A stretch of DNA of 64,000 nt from Echinococcus granulosus (taxonomy: Eukaryota; Platyhelminthes; Cestoda; Cyclophyllidea; Taeniidae), in the NCBI RefSeq assembly GCF_000524195.1, contig NW_020170437.1:443525-507524 (forward strand). Direction: 5' to 3'. Positions 13,701 to 25,000 of the stretch are shown here, piece by piece. Each line of letters begins with the position of its first letter. Position 1 is the first letter of the stretch. Made by a program: the position numbers and the translations under genes. The notes under the pieces were generated by a model, which ran no database searches, had not been told where the DNA came from, and saw only the letters and a program-made list of their open reading frames with translations.

Positions 13701-16700
13701 ACTAATGCGGTAAGTCAGCTTCACTGCCACACTGGATTTCTTTGCCAATATGGTAAGGATCCATAGTGACACTTTTCATCTTATCCCTTTTTTGATATAT
13801 CCAGACAGTTTTGTTGAGAATTTGTCTCCTTACGAATTATTTTGCTTTTTGGGAGTGCTTTGAAGTTATTTTTGCTTAAGACTTCCAAAATATAGGTCCG
13901 GTGAAACTTTTAAAGGCGTTTTAATGGTTTGTGTTGGCTGTCAATCAATACACTAGGAAATTTTGTGCCACTGTAGTGAAACATGTACCATCCATAAATG
14001 TCCGTGAATTGGTAGCGTATATGCAATTTCCACAGCATTATTGTATTTTGGTGTTGCTGTAAAAATACCTGAACGTTCGTGGCTGGCGCTTTTTTCGTTA
14101 AAATTGTCATTTTCGCTTCACATTGACACAAGATTAACGATAGCAATACCTTTATAATTTACCTCTACATGGGCAATGCTTTGGAGGTGGTTCGTCAAAA
14201 AGGCTGTTAAGGCAATAGCTCCTAACCTAACTAGCTACTTGTTTTTCGTCTGAGTTAAAATATTTTTCCAAAAATTTAACTGGTATATTAACCATTTTAT
14301 TTAGTTCCGGACACTCATACCGAAGTACAATCTAGTAAGTAGTTCTGTTAGCGTTTACTCCATTCTAGCAACCAAAAATGAAGAAAGGTGTTTCAAGCAA
14401 TTTGAATTTTGTGTTCAAATGGGTCACTTTTATAAAATCATAGCTCCATCCAATGATGATTCTTCTGAAGTTTTCTGGCGGACTGCTTCCTTAATCCTTA
14501 TCTCCTTTAGTTCCAATTGGTGGCTCGTTACTAAAAGTCCTTTTTATTAATGCGTGTTCTACATGGCGCCTCATTGCACGAGTAGATGCTTAACTTAGTT
14601 TAGACAATACGCTTTCATACCACGTTCTTCACGGAAGTTGGCTATCGTCCGTTCAGTTACATTATGTAATGTCACCATCACCCTTAGGTCATTCAAGAGA
14701 GAAAGTCGAGCAGTTTTTTGTGCTTAATAGGGGTCGAAGTCAAAAAAGCACACGTGTTTTGTTTGCTTGTATGTTTTTTCAAAGCTGAATCTATTCCTGA
14801 AGCGGTGGGCATATCCTTCGTACGAATAAAAAACTGTTGTGCAGGTATGCAGCTAAGCGAAAAACTGAACTTCGTGATATAGGCAGAATCAAAGGCGTTG
14901 AGTGACTTTAATACATTATAAATAGTGCATTCGTAGCTGTAAGTCCTTCTACTTGTTTTTAATCCTGTCTGTTTCCTGTTTTTACGTGCAAACTTTGTCG
15001 ATGTTATTATTGTAATCAATTCATTAGGTTTTATGCAGACAAATATAACTTAACCTCAGCATTTGCTAGAGTCGCTTGACAGTGCTAAAGCATCTACTCA
15101 AATGATTCATGAGTTCTGCTTTTTTTAGAAATTTTCAACCTAATGTTAGTACTAATGTAAGCTAGGGATTGGATTTTCTTCCACATAACCTCCACTTAGT
15201 TGACTCGACTTTCATCTAGGTAATTAGTGCAATGTTCCTTCGTCCGCCACAAACAGTGAGGCTTAATTTTTTTTTCAGGAGTGAATCGAGTTAATTTATT
15301 TCTTTTTTCTTGAGAAACATACCACTTTGGTAAAAGGTTGATTTTAATGTAGCTAATTTCTCATAGGGTAAAACGCAGATTGTACCATACGTGGAACGTA
15401 TGTGCCACACGATTTGTGAAAACTACGATGCATAGTTACCGGTTAGGGGGAATTTTCATGTTTCTCATGCAAATAACCCTGATTTTGTCGAATTCTAGCT
15501 GCATTGAAATGATTTTTAACCAAAAGTACACTAACCGTAATGAAATCGGATGTCATCTTTGTCAATAGGTGTTTTTTTAGATGGTGTATCTAAGGCTATT
15601 CACTTTGCATCCGATGTGCCGCGGATGAAAGAGTGAACAGGTGTTATCAGCGTGATTTTGTGAATTGCATCAAAAATGTGTCCCACAAATCGCACATCTT
15701 TCATCATCGATCAGGAGGTCGTTGTGGTTTGTGATGAATTGTCGCCCAAAGCCGTTACGAAATAATCTTGTTTCTCTAAACTTCCATTTTTCGTAAAATA
15801 TGGCCTTCGGTCTTCCTTCTGGTGAAGTGCGCCGTTACAGATTTTGTGCCTATCTTCGTGGCCGCAGCATGCAACCTCAACGGTACGGCGTCAAAGGCGG
15901 ATGACACTATCGCTGTAACGAAATGAGCGTAATTTATAACCGTTTCCCTCTTCTGATTTTCATTTATTTACTGGGAGTATTTCAGTGCCGTTTTCACACT
16001 ACAACTATTTATCGTGTTTGTATGATCTATCATAGGTGCATATAACCTCGTGGTTTGACGACAAATCGGACAAGGCGCTGCTGGAACTGATTCCTTACTT
16101 CCAGCGCCTGGCAGAGGGTGAACCTGGTAACGTGGTGGAGTTTCTGCGGAATAACCCACCACCTGCACGGTACGCTGCGGTGGGCTCCAGCAACGCAGGC
16201 GTTCTCGGGTCTGCCGCCGGTCCCTCGGTAGTTCTCGTGGGGCAGCCCTCCGAATCCAGCTCCAGCAGCAACCCTTTCTCCTCGCTCCCCCTTCCTTCTG
16301 GTGCTTCTCTTCCCCTCTCTCTTCGCGGCAAAGTCCTTCCTTCCGACTCCAATCCTATTACTAGCGCCACCGCCATCTCCACTGCCGCCGATTCCAGCAA
16401 TGGTAGCAAGTACGTCTAAATACTCCATCACATTTTTCTCTCCGGGACGGGAGAAGTGGTAATGAGGCTCTTACGTTGCTTTACTAGAATCTCGTTATTT
16501 AGTGTCTTAAAAGGATTTTATATGCATGTCCATTTGGATCATGACGTCGGGTATTTGAATGCCTGCTGTAGTGCTCTTTCTGAGGAAAAGTCAAAACTTT
16601 CTATTTGATATAATGACGTTACATTATTATCTTACAAATTGCTTTTTGCTCTCCGGCTTATAGCTTGCTTTTATCTTAGTGGGCTAAGTTGCAATATGTG

Positions 16701-17315
16701 AACCTTTGTCACATAATTGAGCTCTTGAGCCTGTGATTTATATGTAATGGATTCACAGACGTATATGTGCACATTTTGTGCTTACATTTATAGCAAGTTC
16801 ACTGGACGACTTCTGCCTTAATGTTTTCCTTACATTGACTGCTATTTTTTCCGTAGAGCAGGATTTTCCACCTTGGTGAGTCCCACTTTAGCTGAGTAGT
16901 TGCGACTTAGTGTGCTTCTCGCTTGACTTAGGACTTGTTCAAATTAAGAAGCAGTGCGAATTTTGAAATAACCTGCAATTACGTCTTTACATGCGCTTTT
17001 GCTTTTAGTCACATTCGTCTGTTAACTAAACTCTTCATAATTTGGGTGAAAAGCACGATCTTGTTTTACAAAAGAAATCGCTATGGATTCATGAACTGAA
17101 TGTTAACAAAATGCAGTTACCGATAACCGTTGTCTCTCCTCTAATGGATAAGCCTATAACTTTATTAATTGTTATTTCATCATTTTATATGATTTTTTTT
17201 CAGGTTACTGGGGGCTGGTACTACCGGATCAAACTGCTCGAACGAGGCATATGATTCCACTGAAAAGAAAACCAAGAAAAAGTCTTCCATCTCATTACAA
17301 GGTCACCTGAGGTGA
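7722..17315 (+). CDS. CTDSPL: Small CTD phosphatase (SCP/CTDSPL family), extended termini
   Basis: Six plus-strand exons join in phase: 7722-8336, 8620-8808, 9852-10001, 13524-13709, 16036-16409 and 17204-17315, for about 541 aa. The HAD-type phosphatase core carries [10 protein letters not shown] (nucleophile D257, acid D259), then [66 protein letters not shown] and SWFDD. It matches human CTDSP1/2/L nearly end to end. This family removes phosphate from Ser5 of the RNA polymerase II C-terminal repeat and from other phosphoproteins. The N-terminal extension (about 250 aa) includes a Cys cluster [10 protein letters not shown] (residues 71-80), a possible lipidation site like the Cys pair in vertebrate SCPs. 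The C-terminal tail is Ser-rich then Lys-rich. The start at 7722 lies 1 nt after a strong acceptor; an ATG at 7584 is also in frame. The exact paralogue is undecided. Confidence 0.9.
10002..13523. other. Large intron 3 of the CTD phosphatase gene
   Basis: This intron runs from gtatat to tacacatag and separates the exon ending in [11 protein letters not shown] from the one starting YADPVADF. It is AT-rich with many short T tracts. ORFs inside it, including a 118-codon one on the minus strand at 10776-11132, have no recognisable domain and no supporting splice sites. The next intron, 13710-16035, is similar. One hairpin (13269-13306) is listed separately. Confidence 0.7.
13269..13306. other. 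Two-part hairpin inside phosphatase intron 3
   Basis: The left arm acgggg (13269-13274) pairs with ccccgt (13301-13306). Between them attag and ctaat form a second short stem around a small loop. The GC-rich outer stem stands out in AT-rich intron sequence. Function unknown. Confidence 0.35.
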
Positions 17316-20300
17316 TTGTGCTGGGGCAAGCATTTTGTTGTCCGCTACCTCTCTTCACACTGCCTCTCCTCCTTTTCCTCCTCCTGTGATTCCAAGTAGA
17401 AGCGAGTTCTTCTGCATGCATCATTACCCACATATACACAAACACCACCTACACCCGTAGATGTGTGTACAGGCGCTTCCATTCAACATCATTCGCTCAC
17501 TCAAACTAAGCGAGTTGGTCGCCCCCTTCAGCGTTTCATCAGTACTTTCAGCCTGTTCTATTTTGTGCAATTTCTAAGCTGATAATCCTCATCCCCTTTG
17601 TGTATACATATTTTAAGCGACCCCGCATCCTCTGATTTCTAACCATTATTTGATTTATGGTGCTGGTCTCCTTGATGCAGTGCTCTCCTTGTTGCAAGTT
17701 TTCCTCTCGCTCTATTTTCAGTCTTTCCAGTCCCTCGGGTCACTGCCACTTATGACTCATTTCCTTTTTTTCTCATGTATGCCATTCCCCTGTATTCGCT
17801 GTATGTGTACATAACTAAAAAGCGAGAAATACAAAACGGTTTGAGACTGACCCAGACAGTCTTCAACATTATTCCACGGCCACAAGTGCAACAGGACTTA
17901 TGGAGATTGCCCTCACAAAGTTCGTGATCGTACCCGCAAACAATGCAGCCTTGTAATACTAGGTTATTATTCCATGTCGTTATTTGGAGCTGATGCACTT
18001 CATGCTAATACCTTTTCTTGCATTCCGGGCTGCTGACGAATAGGCTGGGGAATTTGTAATAGCAAAAGCGCACTTTGAATGTGATTGGTTACGCAGACTA
18101 TTTCATTCAAATAGCGAGGTAATTAGGTTCGTAAATGGCAGTAGGAACTGCCTCGTGTGCTCAGTAAATGCCCAGAAGCTCAGAATGTCTTCTGCTTTTT
18201 CCTCCCAATGTGTTGTCTTGCAGAGATAGTGCGCGTGTCAAAAACCAGTCGAGATTGTGGTGGTACTTGAGTTTGCCGTCAATATCCGTAAGTTCAGGTA
18301 ATTAAGATTATTGCTACTCTGGCCTATATCGGGGTTTTCATGCGACTTACTCAATGCAAGCAAGTGTGGAAGGAGCACGGATGGTGCATTCCCCCGCGCT
18401 CTTGTTCTTAGGCTATGTAGCTGACCTCTTGTGAGGCAGATTTTTTGTTGCAAAAGTCGTACGTATGTCATTTAGGACGTGATGCCATAATTTATTTGGA
18501 TTAATGTGGTATTCGTCTGGGTAGTTAACCAAGAAGTCAGCTAAGCTATCGCTACAAGACTTTCAGCGATATGCTTGCTCACTTTAAACTTTTAACTCAT
18601 GGTGAACATTCCTGTTAGATAAGGACACAATGAAGAGGAAATACCTGTTTGGACAAAATAAAGAAAAATGAGGCAGTTCATCCGAAAATTGCAACACACC
18701 TGCAAGTTGTCAGTTGAGATTACCAATCTGTCTAAATCCGATTAAATGCATTGCATTGTCGAGCTAATGAAGTTGCTTAGAAAATCAATATTAGCAGAAA
18801 AGTGCTGTTTTTGCAAAATCAACGCAACACGCTTGAGATTTTAACTGTTCAATTGTGTGATAAAACGTAGTTTTTTATCACTAGGAGCAATACATTCTTG
18901 GATGGCGGGAGAATTTGCATCAAGGTAGCAGCATAATATTTCCCTTGTTGGTTGATTGGCATAGGTCTCTATTAAGGTTTTTCATTTGTATGAATACCGC
19001 CCTACGCTAGATGGGAAAGTCAGCTTAATGATGACAAAAGGTGCAAATTAAAAGGCCACAAAAGTGGAAGACTGTAGAAAGAACCGACTGCAAGTCTAGA
19101 GGCGATTGTGCCATTTTTGAAGCCCAGAACAACGGATAGGCACATTTTTGCTGTACAGCAGCCAGAAAAGAAATCGCACCACATTTTCATGCCTGGCGTA
19201 TTGCACGTAAAATAGACGTGGCTCGGTTGCTTCGTAATTCGTGGTATCCATGATTGTACAATTTCGAGTGCCGCGAAACGTGTCTTTTGCGTCATCATAA
19301 AATTTTCAGTTATTTGAAACTGACTAATCAATAATTCATTAGTGCCTGATTCGCTCCCACTGATGTTTGAGAAATTAATTACTGAGTGTGTAGGTCGTAC
19401 GGGTCAATGACCATTCTTCCGCACCAAAATCAGACATGCGATTTCAAAGGACCAAGCAATCGCTTCCTTTTATATCATCCCCAAAGTGTTTGGACCTCAA
19501 TTACTTCATGCATACTGTCAGAATTTGCTAGGATTCCCACCTATGGCCTAACTAAAGAAACAACCTCACGTAAGTTGCCGACTCTGCCTGAACAGTGAAG
19601 TGGGATATTAATGAAGCCAAACTTCCAATCTCTTTAAAGGACTTTTAGAATTTCAATCCTGCTTGTGAGCTCACACGTTTAAAAGCAACCCAAAAGCAAA
19701 ATTACTTATTCCGTGTTCATCTTTAGCACTGGATCCAGTCGGTTGCTAGAGTGAACTAAAACGCCGCTGGCGAAAAGGAGTGTGGCTCGAATCATCGCAT
19801 TTTCGCAGTAGATTTAAGAGCACCGATAGCAAAATTTCATGCACCGAACTCAATTAATGAATATCCTACCTACACAAAGCAGAATGGAGTAGTAAGCCAC
19901 ACGTCGCTTTGAACCACTACTGACTTAGCAAAGCAGGGGAGGGAAGTAGTCCCAAAATCCAGCATGTCCACGACAGTTTCTAAAGTGCAGTTTTGGCGAA
20001 TCAAAGCAATGACTAGCACCGGTAGCGTAGGAGGTGCGACCGCACATTCGCTCAACGCCGTGTTGTCGAATCTCAGCGATTGCAAAAGCGCCCCAAACCC
20101 CAGCCACTCCACTCCTAACTCCAGGTGATGTGTGTCTTTTGGAACAGTTTGCATACTACCCTAGGCGATAGCAACTGCTCGACGTCAATTTTGATGGCTA
20201 AGCGCTCAGCAACCGTTTGCTACGAAAGTCGAGCAAGTCTACGTTGCCGACATACACAGAGACCCAGAATTGACATTTAGTACAAGCAGCCAACCCCCAA

Positions 20301-20406
20301 AATTGGAACTGAAATATTAGGACAGCGGGCCCACCTATTATGAAGGGCCAACAACCAATGAAAACAGTATATACAGAGGTTTATTTCAATTTGAGAATAA
20401 AAAGAG
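17316..20406. other. Tail-to-tail intergenic region, no gene seen
   Basis: The region lies between the stop of the CTD phosphatase gene and the stop of TXNL4A, which converge here. It should hold the 3' UTR of the phosphatase, but I see no AATAAA close to its stop; one occurs only far downstream near 18655. Several 60-100 codon ORFs exist on both strands without coding features. Confidence 0.5.
20380..20385 (-). terminator. Poly(A) signal of TXNL4A
   Basis: TTTATT on the plus strand is AATAAA on the minus strand, about 20 nt downstream of the TXNL4A stop codon. If used, the 3' UTR is very short. Confidence 0.55.
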
Positions 20407-20835
20407 CTAGTAGCGATACTTAGTGGAGTAGTCCTTGGGAGAAACGACAAGGCCTCGACCTTTACGAGCACCTCGATACACAGTTTCAACAATGTCAATG
20501 AATTCCTGTTTATCTTCTATGGGCCAATTTATTTTGTTGTTGTTGCCAGTTCCGAGATCGATCATGATATGTTTGTTTCGATAGAAAAACATAACCGTGC
20601 AGGGATCATACAACTCATACATCTTGTTGAAATCAGGAACCTGGGATATATCAACAAGGTAGATAACAGCGAAATTCTTTATTTTTTCTGCAACTTGAAA
20701 CAGTGTTTCATCCATAACCATACAAGAAGGATCCCAGTCATGTCCAAATCGAATTATAACAACACGGTCCTCCTCCGACAAAATGGCTTGATCCACCTGC
20801 CACCCATTCGTCAAGTGTGCAAGCATATAAGACAT
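20407..20835 (-). CDS. TXNL4A: TXNL4A / Dim1, U5 snRNP 15-kDa thioredoxin-like protein
   Basis: An uninterrupted 142-codon frame matches human TXNL4A (U5-15kD, yeast Dib1) along its whole length, including exact length. Signature stretches are NGWQVDQAILSEEDRVV, IRFGHDWDP, FAVIYLVDI, VPDFNKMYELYDPCTVMFF, HIMIDLGTGNNNKINW and KDYSTKYRY at the C-terminus. The protein has a thioredoxin fold without a CxxC redox pair. It sits in the U5 and U4/U6.U5 snRNPs and is needed for spliceosome activation. The start MSYMLAHL is fixed by homology, and by a 3' splice site (T tract then ctcag) ending 1 nt before the ATG, so a frame extension further upstream is intronic. There is no intron within the coding sequence. 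The gene is divergent from THADA and convergent with the CTD phosphatase. Confidence 0.97.
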   Translation of the reverse strand: MSYMLAHLTNGWQVDQAILSEEDRVVIIRFGHDWDPSCMVMDETLFQVAEKIKNFAVIYLVDISQVPDFNKMYELYDPCTVMFFYRNKHIMIDLGTGNNNKINWPIEDKQEFIDIVETVYRGARKGRGLVVSPKDYSTKYRY

Positions 20836-22018
20836 CCTGAGAAAAAAAAACAGAATCCCAACGGAGGCAATAAGAAACCAACGCAAAGCAGAAGATTGGA
20901 ACAACACAAGCACCAATTAAAACAAAGCGGTGAAAAGAGATTTGAATACACTCACAAACGGTAGTCGCTTAAGCCTCCACTTAAAACGCTAAAAAGGTGA
21001 TGTGCCTCTTTTGTTAAGTTAGCAAACATTTTGTCCAGAGTAATGGTTTTGAGCATTTTTAGCCATAACATTTTAGTGATGTACTCAAGTCTCTGATAAG
21101 CTCTCCGAAAGCAATGTGCTAGGTGGATTGCAAAAGGTTTGCAGCAACTGTAGTGATTAAATTATTCGCGTAACTCCTGATTTTTTAACGGACCACTTAG
21201 GGTCTCCGCCAATGAACCTCCGTCGGCGGTCTACCCTACTAGCCGTGCAGGCGCTATTGTGCCCTACTGTGCGTCAGCATCACGTGCCACTCTCTAGTGC
21301 TACGTTTTTAATGATAGAAAAGTCTCAGAGTGCTAAAGTTGCGTCTTTTAATTAGCTACATAAAATCCTTTTAATTGATGGAATGTGATTTTAGATCCTC
21401 ACTAAAAGTAGGGAATGCCCAGGCATTGCCGAGCAATTTATATTATCTTTAAAATCATAATAAGCTGAGCCCTTGCAAGGAACGACACTTTACTAATATT
21501 CGGAGAACCGTACCATGAAATAAATAATTTGAGGATACCGAATGGTCCGCTTTGCTAGCTATATACCCTGGCAAAATCTTGAGTTTTATGTCAATTTTTA
21601 GATATTGTGGGCTTTTATGAAGTGATTTTAATTTTGGGACATTTAGTAACAGTATAATCACTTACAACCCGCTTTTTGATATGGCCTTGATGCGTGCAAG
21701 GCATTGGCTGTAGTTCTCTACTCAACGGGGAACCGATTGCTGATGTGCACGTGCGAGGTTGTCATGCTATTGTAGATAAGTTGGCTTGGTGCATTGACCG
21801 CTTGCGTATCCCAAGATTTAACCGTGTATTTTTGTCCGAAGTCAAAATTAATCCCTTTTATGCAATCTTACAGCCGTTGGATAGTATTGTTGATTAAAAA
21901 TTGTGCAAATTCCAGGCCTTAGCTTCAGATGATGATTCGTGAGGAATGCTAGTCTCCGTTCTAAAGTTAAATCTGGTCCTAACTGCCGTCAACCTAGCCT
22001 TTTTTTCTTTTAAGAACC
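20836..22018. other. Divergent intergenic region between TXNL4A and THADA
   Basis: About 1.2 kb separates the start codons of two genes transcribed away from each other. It must hold both promoters and any non-coding first exons, since a splice acceptor lies directly before each start codon. I do not recognise specific promoter elements. A plus-strand open frame at about 21694-21897 has no ATG at its start, no known domain and no exon joining in phase. Confidence 0.55.
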
Positions 22019-25000
22019 ATGGTTTTGACGGATGTGCCTCGCTTTCGAAATGAATTATCGAAATTCATTTTGCATGAATTGAATCATGTCTGTGGTAACG
22101 ATTGGTAAGATCGTGCTTATAGTGTTTCTATCATAATTTAGCCCCTATACTGAAGAAATTGATATGCTTGTTGCGCATGGTCTCTCTCTCTGTGAAACGG
22201 ATTTGAACCGGTTACAGTTTTTGTTGAAGGTTTACAAACCAGGTAAATATGCGTACATATTTTTGTTAGTATTATTGCATTAAGCTCATATATTGGTAAG
22301 TGGAGAGATGCTGAAGCGGGATTTTACTTTTCTTTTGGAGCTTCTCAGTGCCTCCTCGAGGTAAGGTTGTGTCATTTTTTACGCATTTAGCGAATCGAAA
22401 TACAACGACACACAGGTCATTCTGTGTCTACGAATATTTGCTTTAATGATATCGGGTTCCGACAAGCTGAAATGTTCCTTTTCTTCCAGTAATTTGGACA
22501 AACTAACTCAAATTCAAAGTGACATTTTTGAACGTAACTACTCTTCGTTTCACGCATATTTATCTGAGTTAGGTGCCACCTCCTTCAACTGTCTCTTAAC
22601 TAACAGCGTCCTTCTGGCACAAGGTCTATGCCATCTTGAGAGGGGACCTATTAGTGAGAAGGTGTGGGTGTTGTTAATAAACTTTATTTGAACCAGCTAG
22701 TTGGGGCTACTGCAGACAAATTGAAATCCTTCTCAAGACTTTACAGTAAAATTATGATGCATTCAGACTTCCCATCCAGACGTCTGGGTGTTATTTTTGG
22801 TGTAATGTCTGTTGTGCTTGAACCTGACTTCGTCGATATCGCCAGCCGTATGCTTAATCAAATCACACCACAGAACAGGTGATTTTAATGATTTGGTGAT
22901 TTAGTGCAGTTTATATCGCACAGTTTATTTATGACAAGCACTATTTTTTTCAAAGGTCTACCTTACCCATTCCGCAGCATAGTTTTTTTTCCATTCAAAT
23001 ATCGTGATGCACTTCCCATATCTTTAGAAACGATGACCCTTTTGTTGGATTGCTTACGAGCTATTGTTTCCGTCAGTGGACTATTCGCGTTGTGTAAGTT
23101 GTTCCTGTTACCATCATTTTACACTTCATAGGAAATCTACCAATAAGTCCCTACTTAATCAGCTAACTTCGAATGATGAACTCGCGCCGATATTTGAGTT
23201 CATTTTTCATCATCAGAATGATCCAATTGACGTATGACAACTAGCCTTTCCCGGCCCATTTTTAATATGATTTAGGCCGTCAGAGAGGCCGTGATGGATA
23301 ATTTTGAGCTGCTTGTCAGTCTCCTTATGAAGTGGCCTACTGTCATGGTTACACCTTCTCCGTTCTTGCAAAGTCTGCTGACCCGAGTCGTGGAGCAGCC
23401 ACTGTGGATGCGCAATACTCTGGTTCTCGTCCATCGATTCTTTTCCGCTGTCTTTAAGGAAACCAATCTAACCAGCGAGCAGACCATCGAGTGGCTTATT
23501 TCCGCAGGTTTTCCTCTTATTGATGTGGCAAATCCATCCGACCTCTCTTCGTCCGCGATGCCCTTTTTTGCGCTGGGCTGCACTCTTATTCTTACCGCAC
23601 ATGATGTCGCTTTATCGCAATCGGTACGCCTCCTTTCCTTCTATGAGCTTCATTTTTGCGTTTTTAATACTTATCATTTGTTAGGGATCACCCTTTATGC
23701 CATGTCGGCCACCATAAGAGACCTCAAATTTTAAATGGTTTGTATTACAAGGTAGTGGACGAGGTCTTACTTTCCAGGTCTAGAAATAAGAAATGCCAAG
23801 ACACTCATTTCCCCTTGACGTGAATCTTGTTGACGACTGGGCTTCTAGCATGCACTATTATAATCCCACCTTTTCTTCTAGGCGGGTGAGGTATTTGCAC
23901 TCTTTGCTGTACACTTCTCTTCGGCGGAGAGTGAGGCCATGCGCGCATGGTTCCTCGCCCTTGTTTGGATGGCCAAACAGCTTCGCGGAGTTTCTCGTGT
24001 AAGATGGTCCTTTTTTAACACATTCTACCTCCTTTTCATTTTTTCATGACTGTTCCTCGCCAGGCCTTCTTGGATAAAATTTTCAACTTGGCTCCGTCGC
24101 TTCCATTGGCCCTGATTGAAAACTACGCCCAATGTGAGTGAAGATTCAAAGCTAAACATGATCTTTGGTAGAGGTGGACTGTAAATATAGCATTGTGTCA
24201 TGCCTCATCCTAGTTATGTACATGCTTCAAGGATGCAGTCTCTTGGTTACAACTTTGAGTTTGAATATGCACCTGTAATTTATTAGTTTCTAACGGTAGC
24301 TCTGGGTGCATTTTTTTTTATTACTGAACCTCCCATCAAACATGGCAGTAGTTCAATACTCTGTGGGTGATAATATTTATGCTTACTTTCCAGAGAAGAG
24401 TTGTTCCGTTTCTTGGTAGGTTTCACGGAGGAAGGTCTATCGACTCTCCTGCACTCTTATCGTTATTGCTTGACTAAAAAGGGTCTCAAGCGTTCACTAA
24501 TCACCCTACCTGATTTGGCTCTCATATCTCGTGCTCTTCGGAGCCAGGATTATCAGGTATGCTTACTCTCGAAATGTTACCCTAGCCATATAGACTTTCC
24601 TGATGATGCTACCTAATAAGCACTTTGTATTTCAGCTCAACCAGCAGACAGTTGGAGCGATAGAGTCTCTATTTTGTCAAGCCCATCTCAATGACGCAGA
24701 TCTGATTAATTTATTTATTGAGGCGGTTGATATTGGAACTTGCTGTTTCGACCGAGCCGCACGCAGTCGAATGTGCATTACGATAACTCGAGTATGAAAA
24801 CATACAGACGGGTAGCTCCCTCTCACTTTCTTTCCTTATCTTCAAACTTTATTTTACTCTTCTCAGGTGACAGAATATTTTCTTTCCCTTCCTGGTCGCG
24901 AGAAGAATGCTGTAAAACGGAGTGAGATCATTGAGAATGTCATAGTAAGTTTGTTGGGGTCTTTCTCCTTACGATATCATGTTTCAGATTTTCGGACTAA

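Noticed and set aside
14693..15019. 108-codon minus-strand ORF in phosphatase intron 4
   Set aside because: No recognisable motif; I looked for reverse-transcriptase or transposase signatures and saw none.
20836..20916. N-terminal extension of TXNL4A with a hydrophobic start (MVLVLFQSSALRW...)
   Set aside because: The stretch includes the pyrimidine tract and AG of a splice acceptor, and the family starts exactly at MSYML.
21694..21897. 67-codon plus-strand frame upstream of THADA
   Set aside because: It starts at GTG, follows a stop closely, and no exon joins it to THADA in phase.
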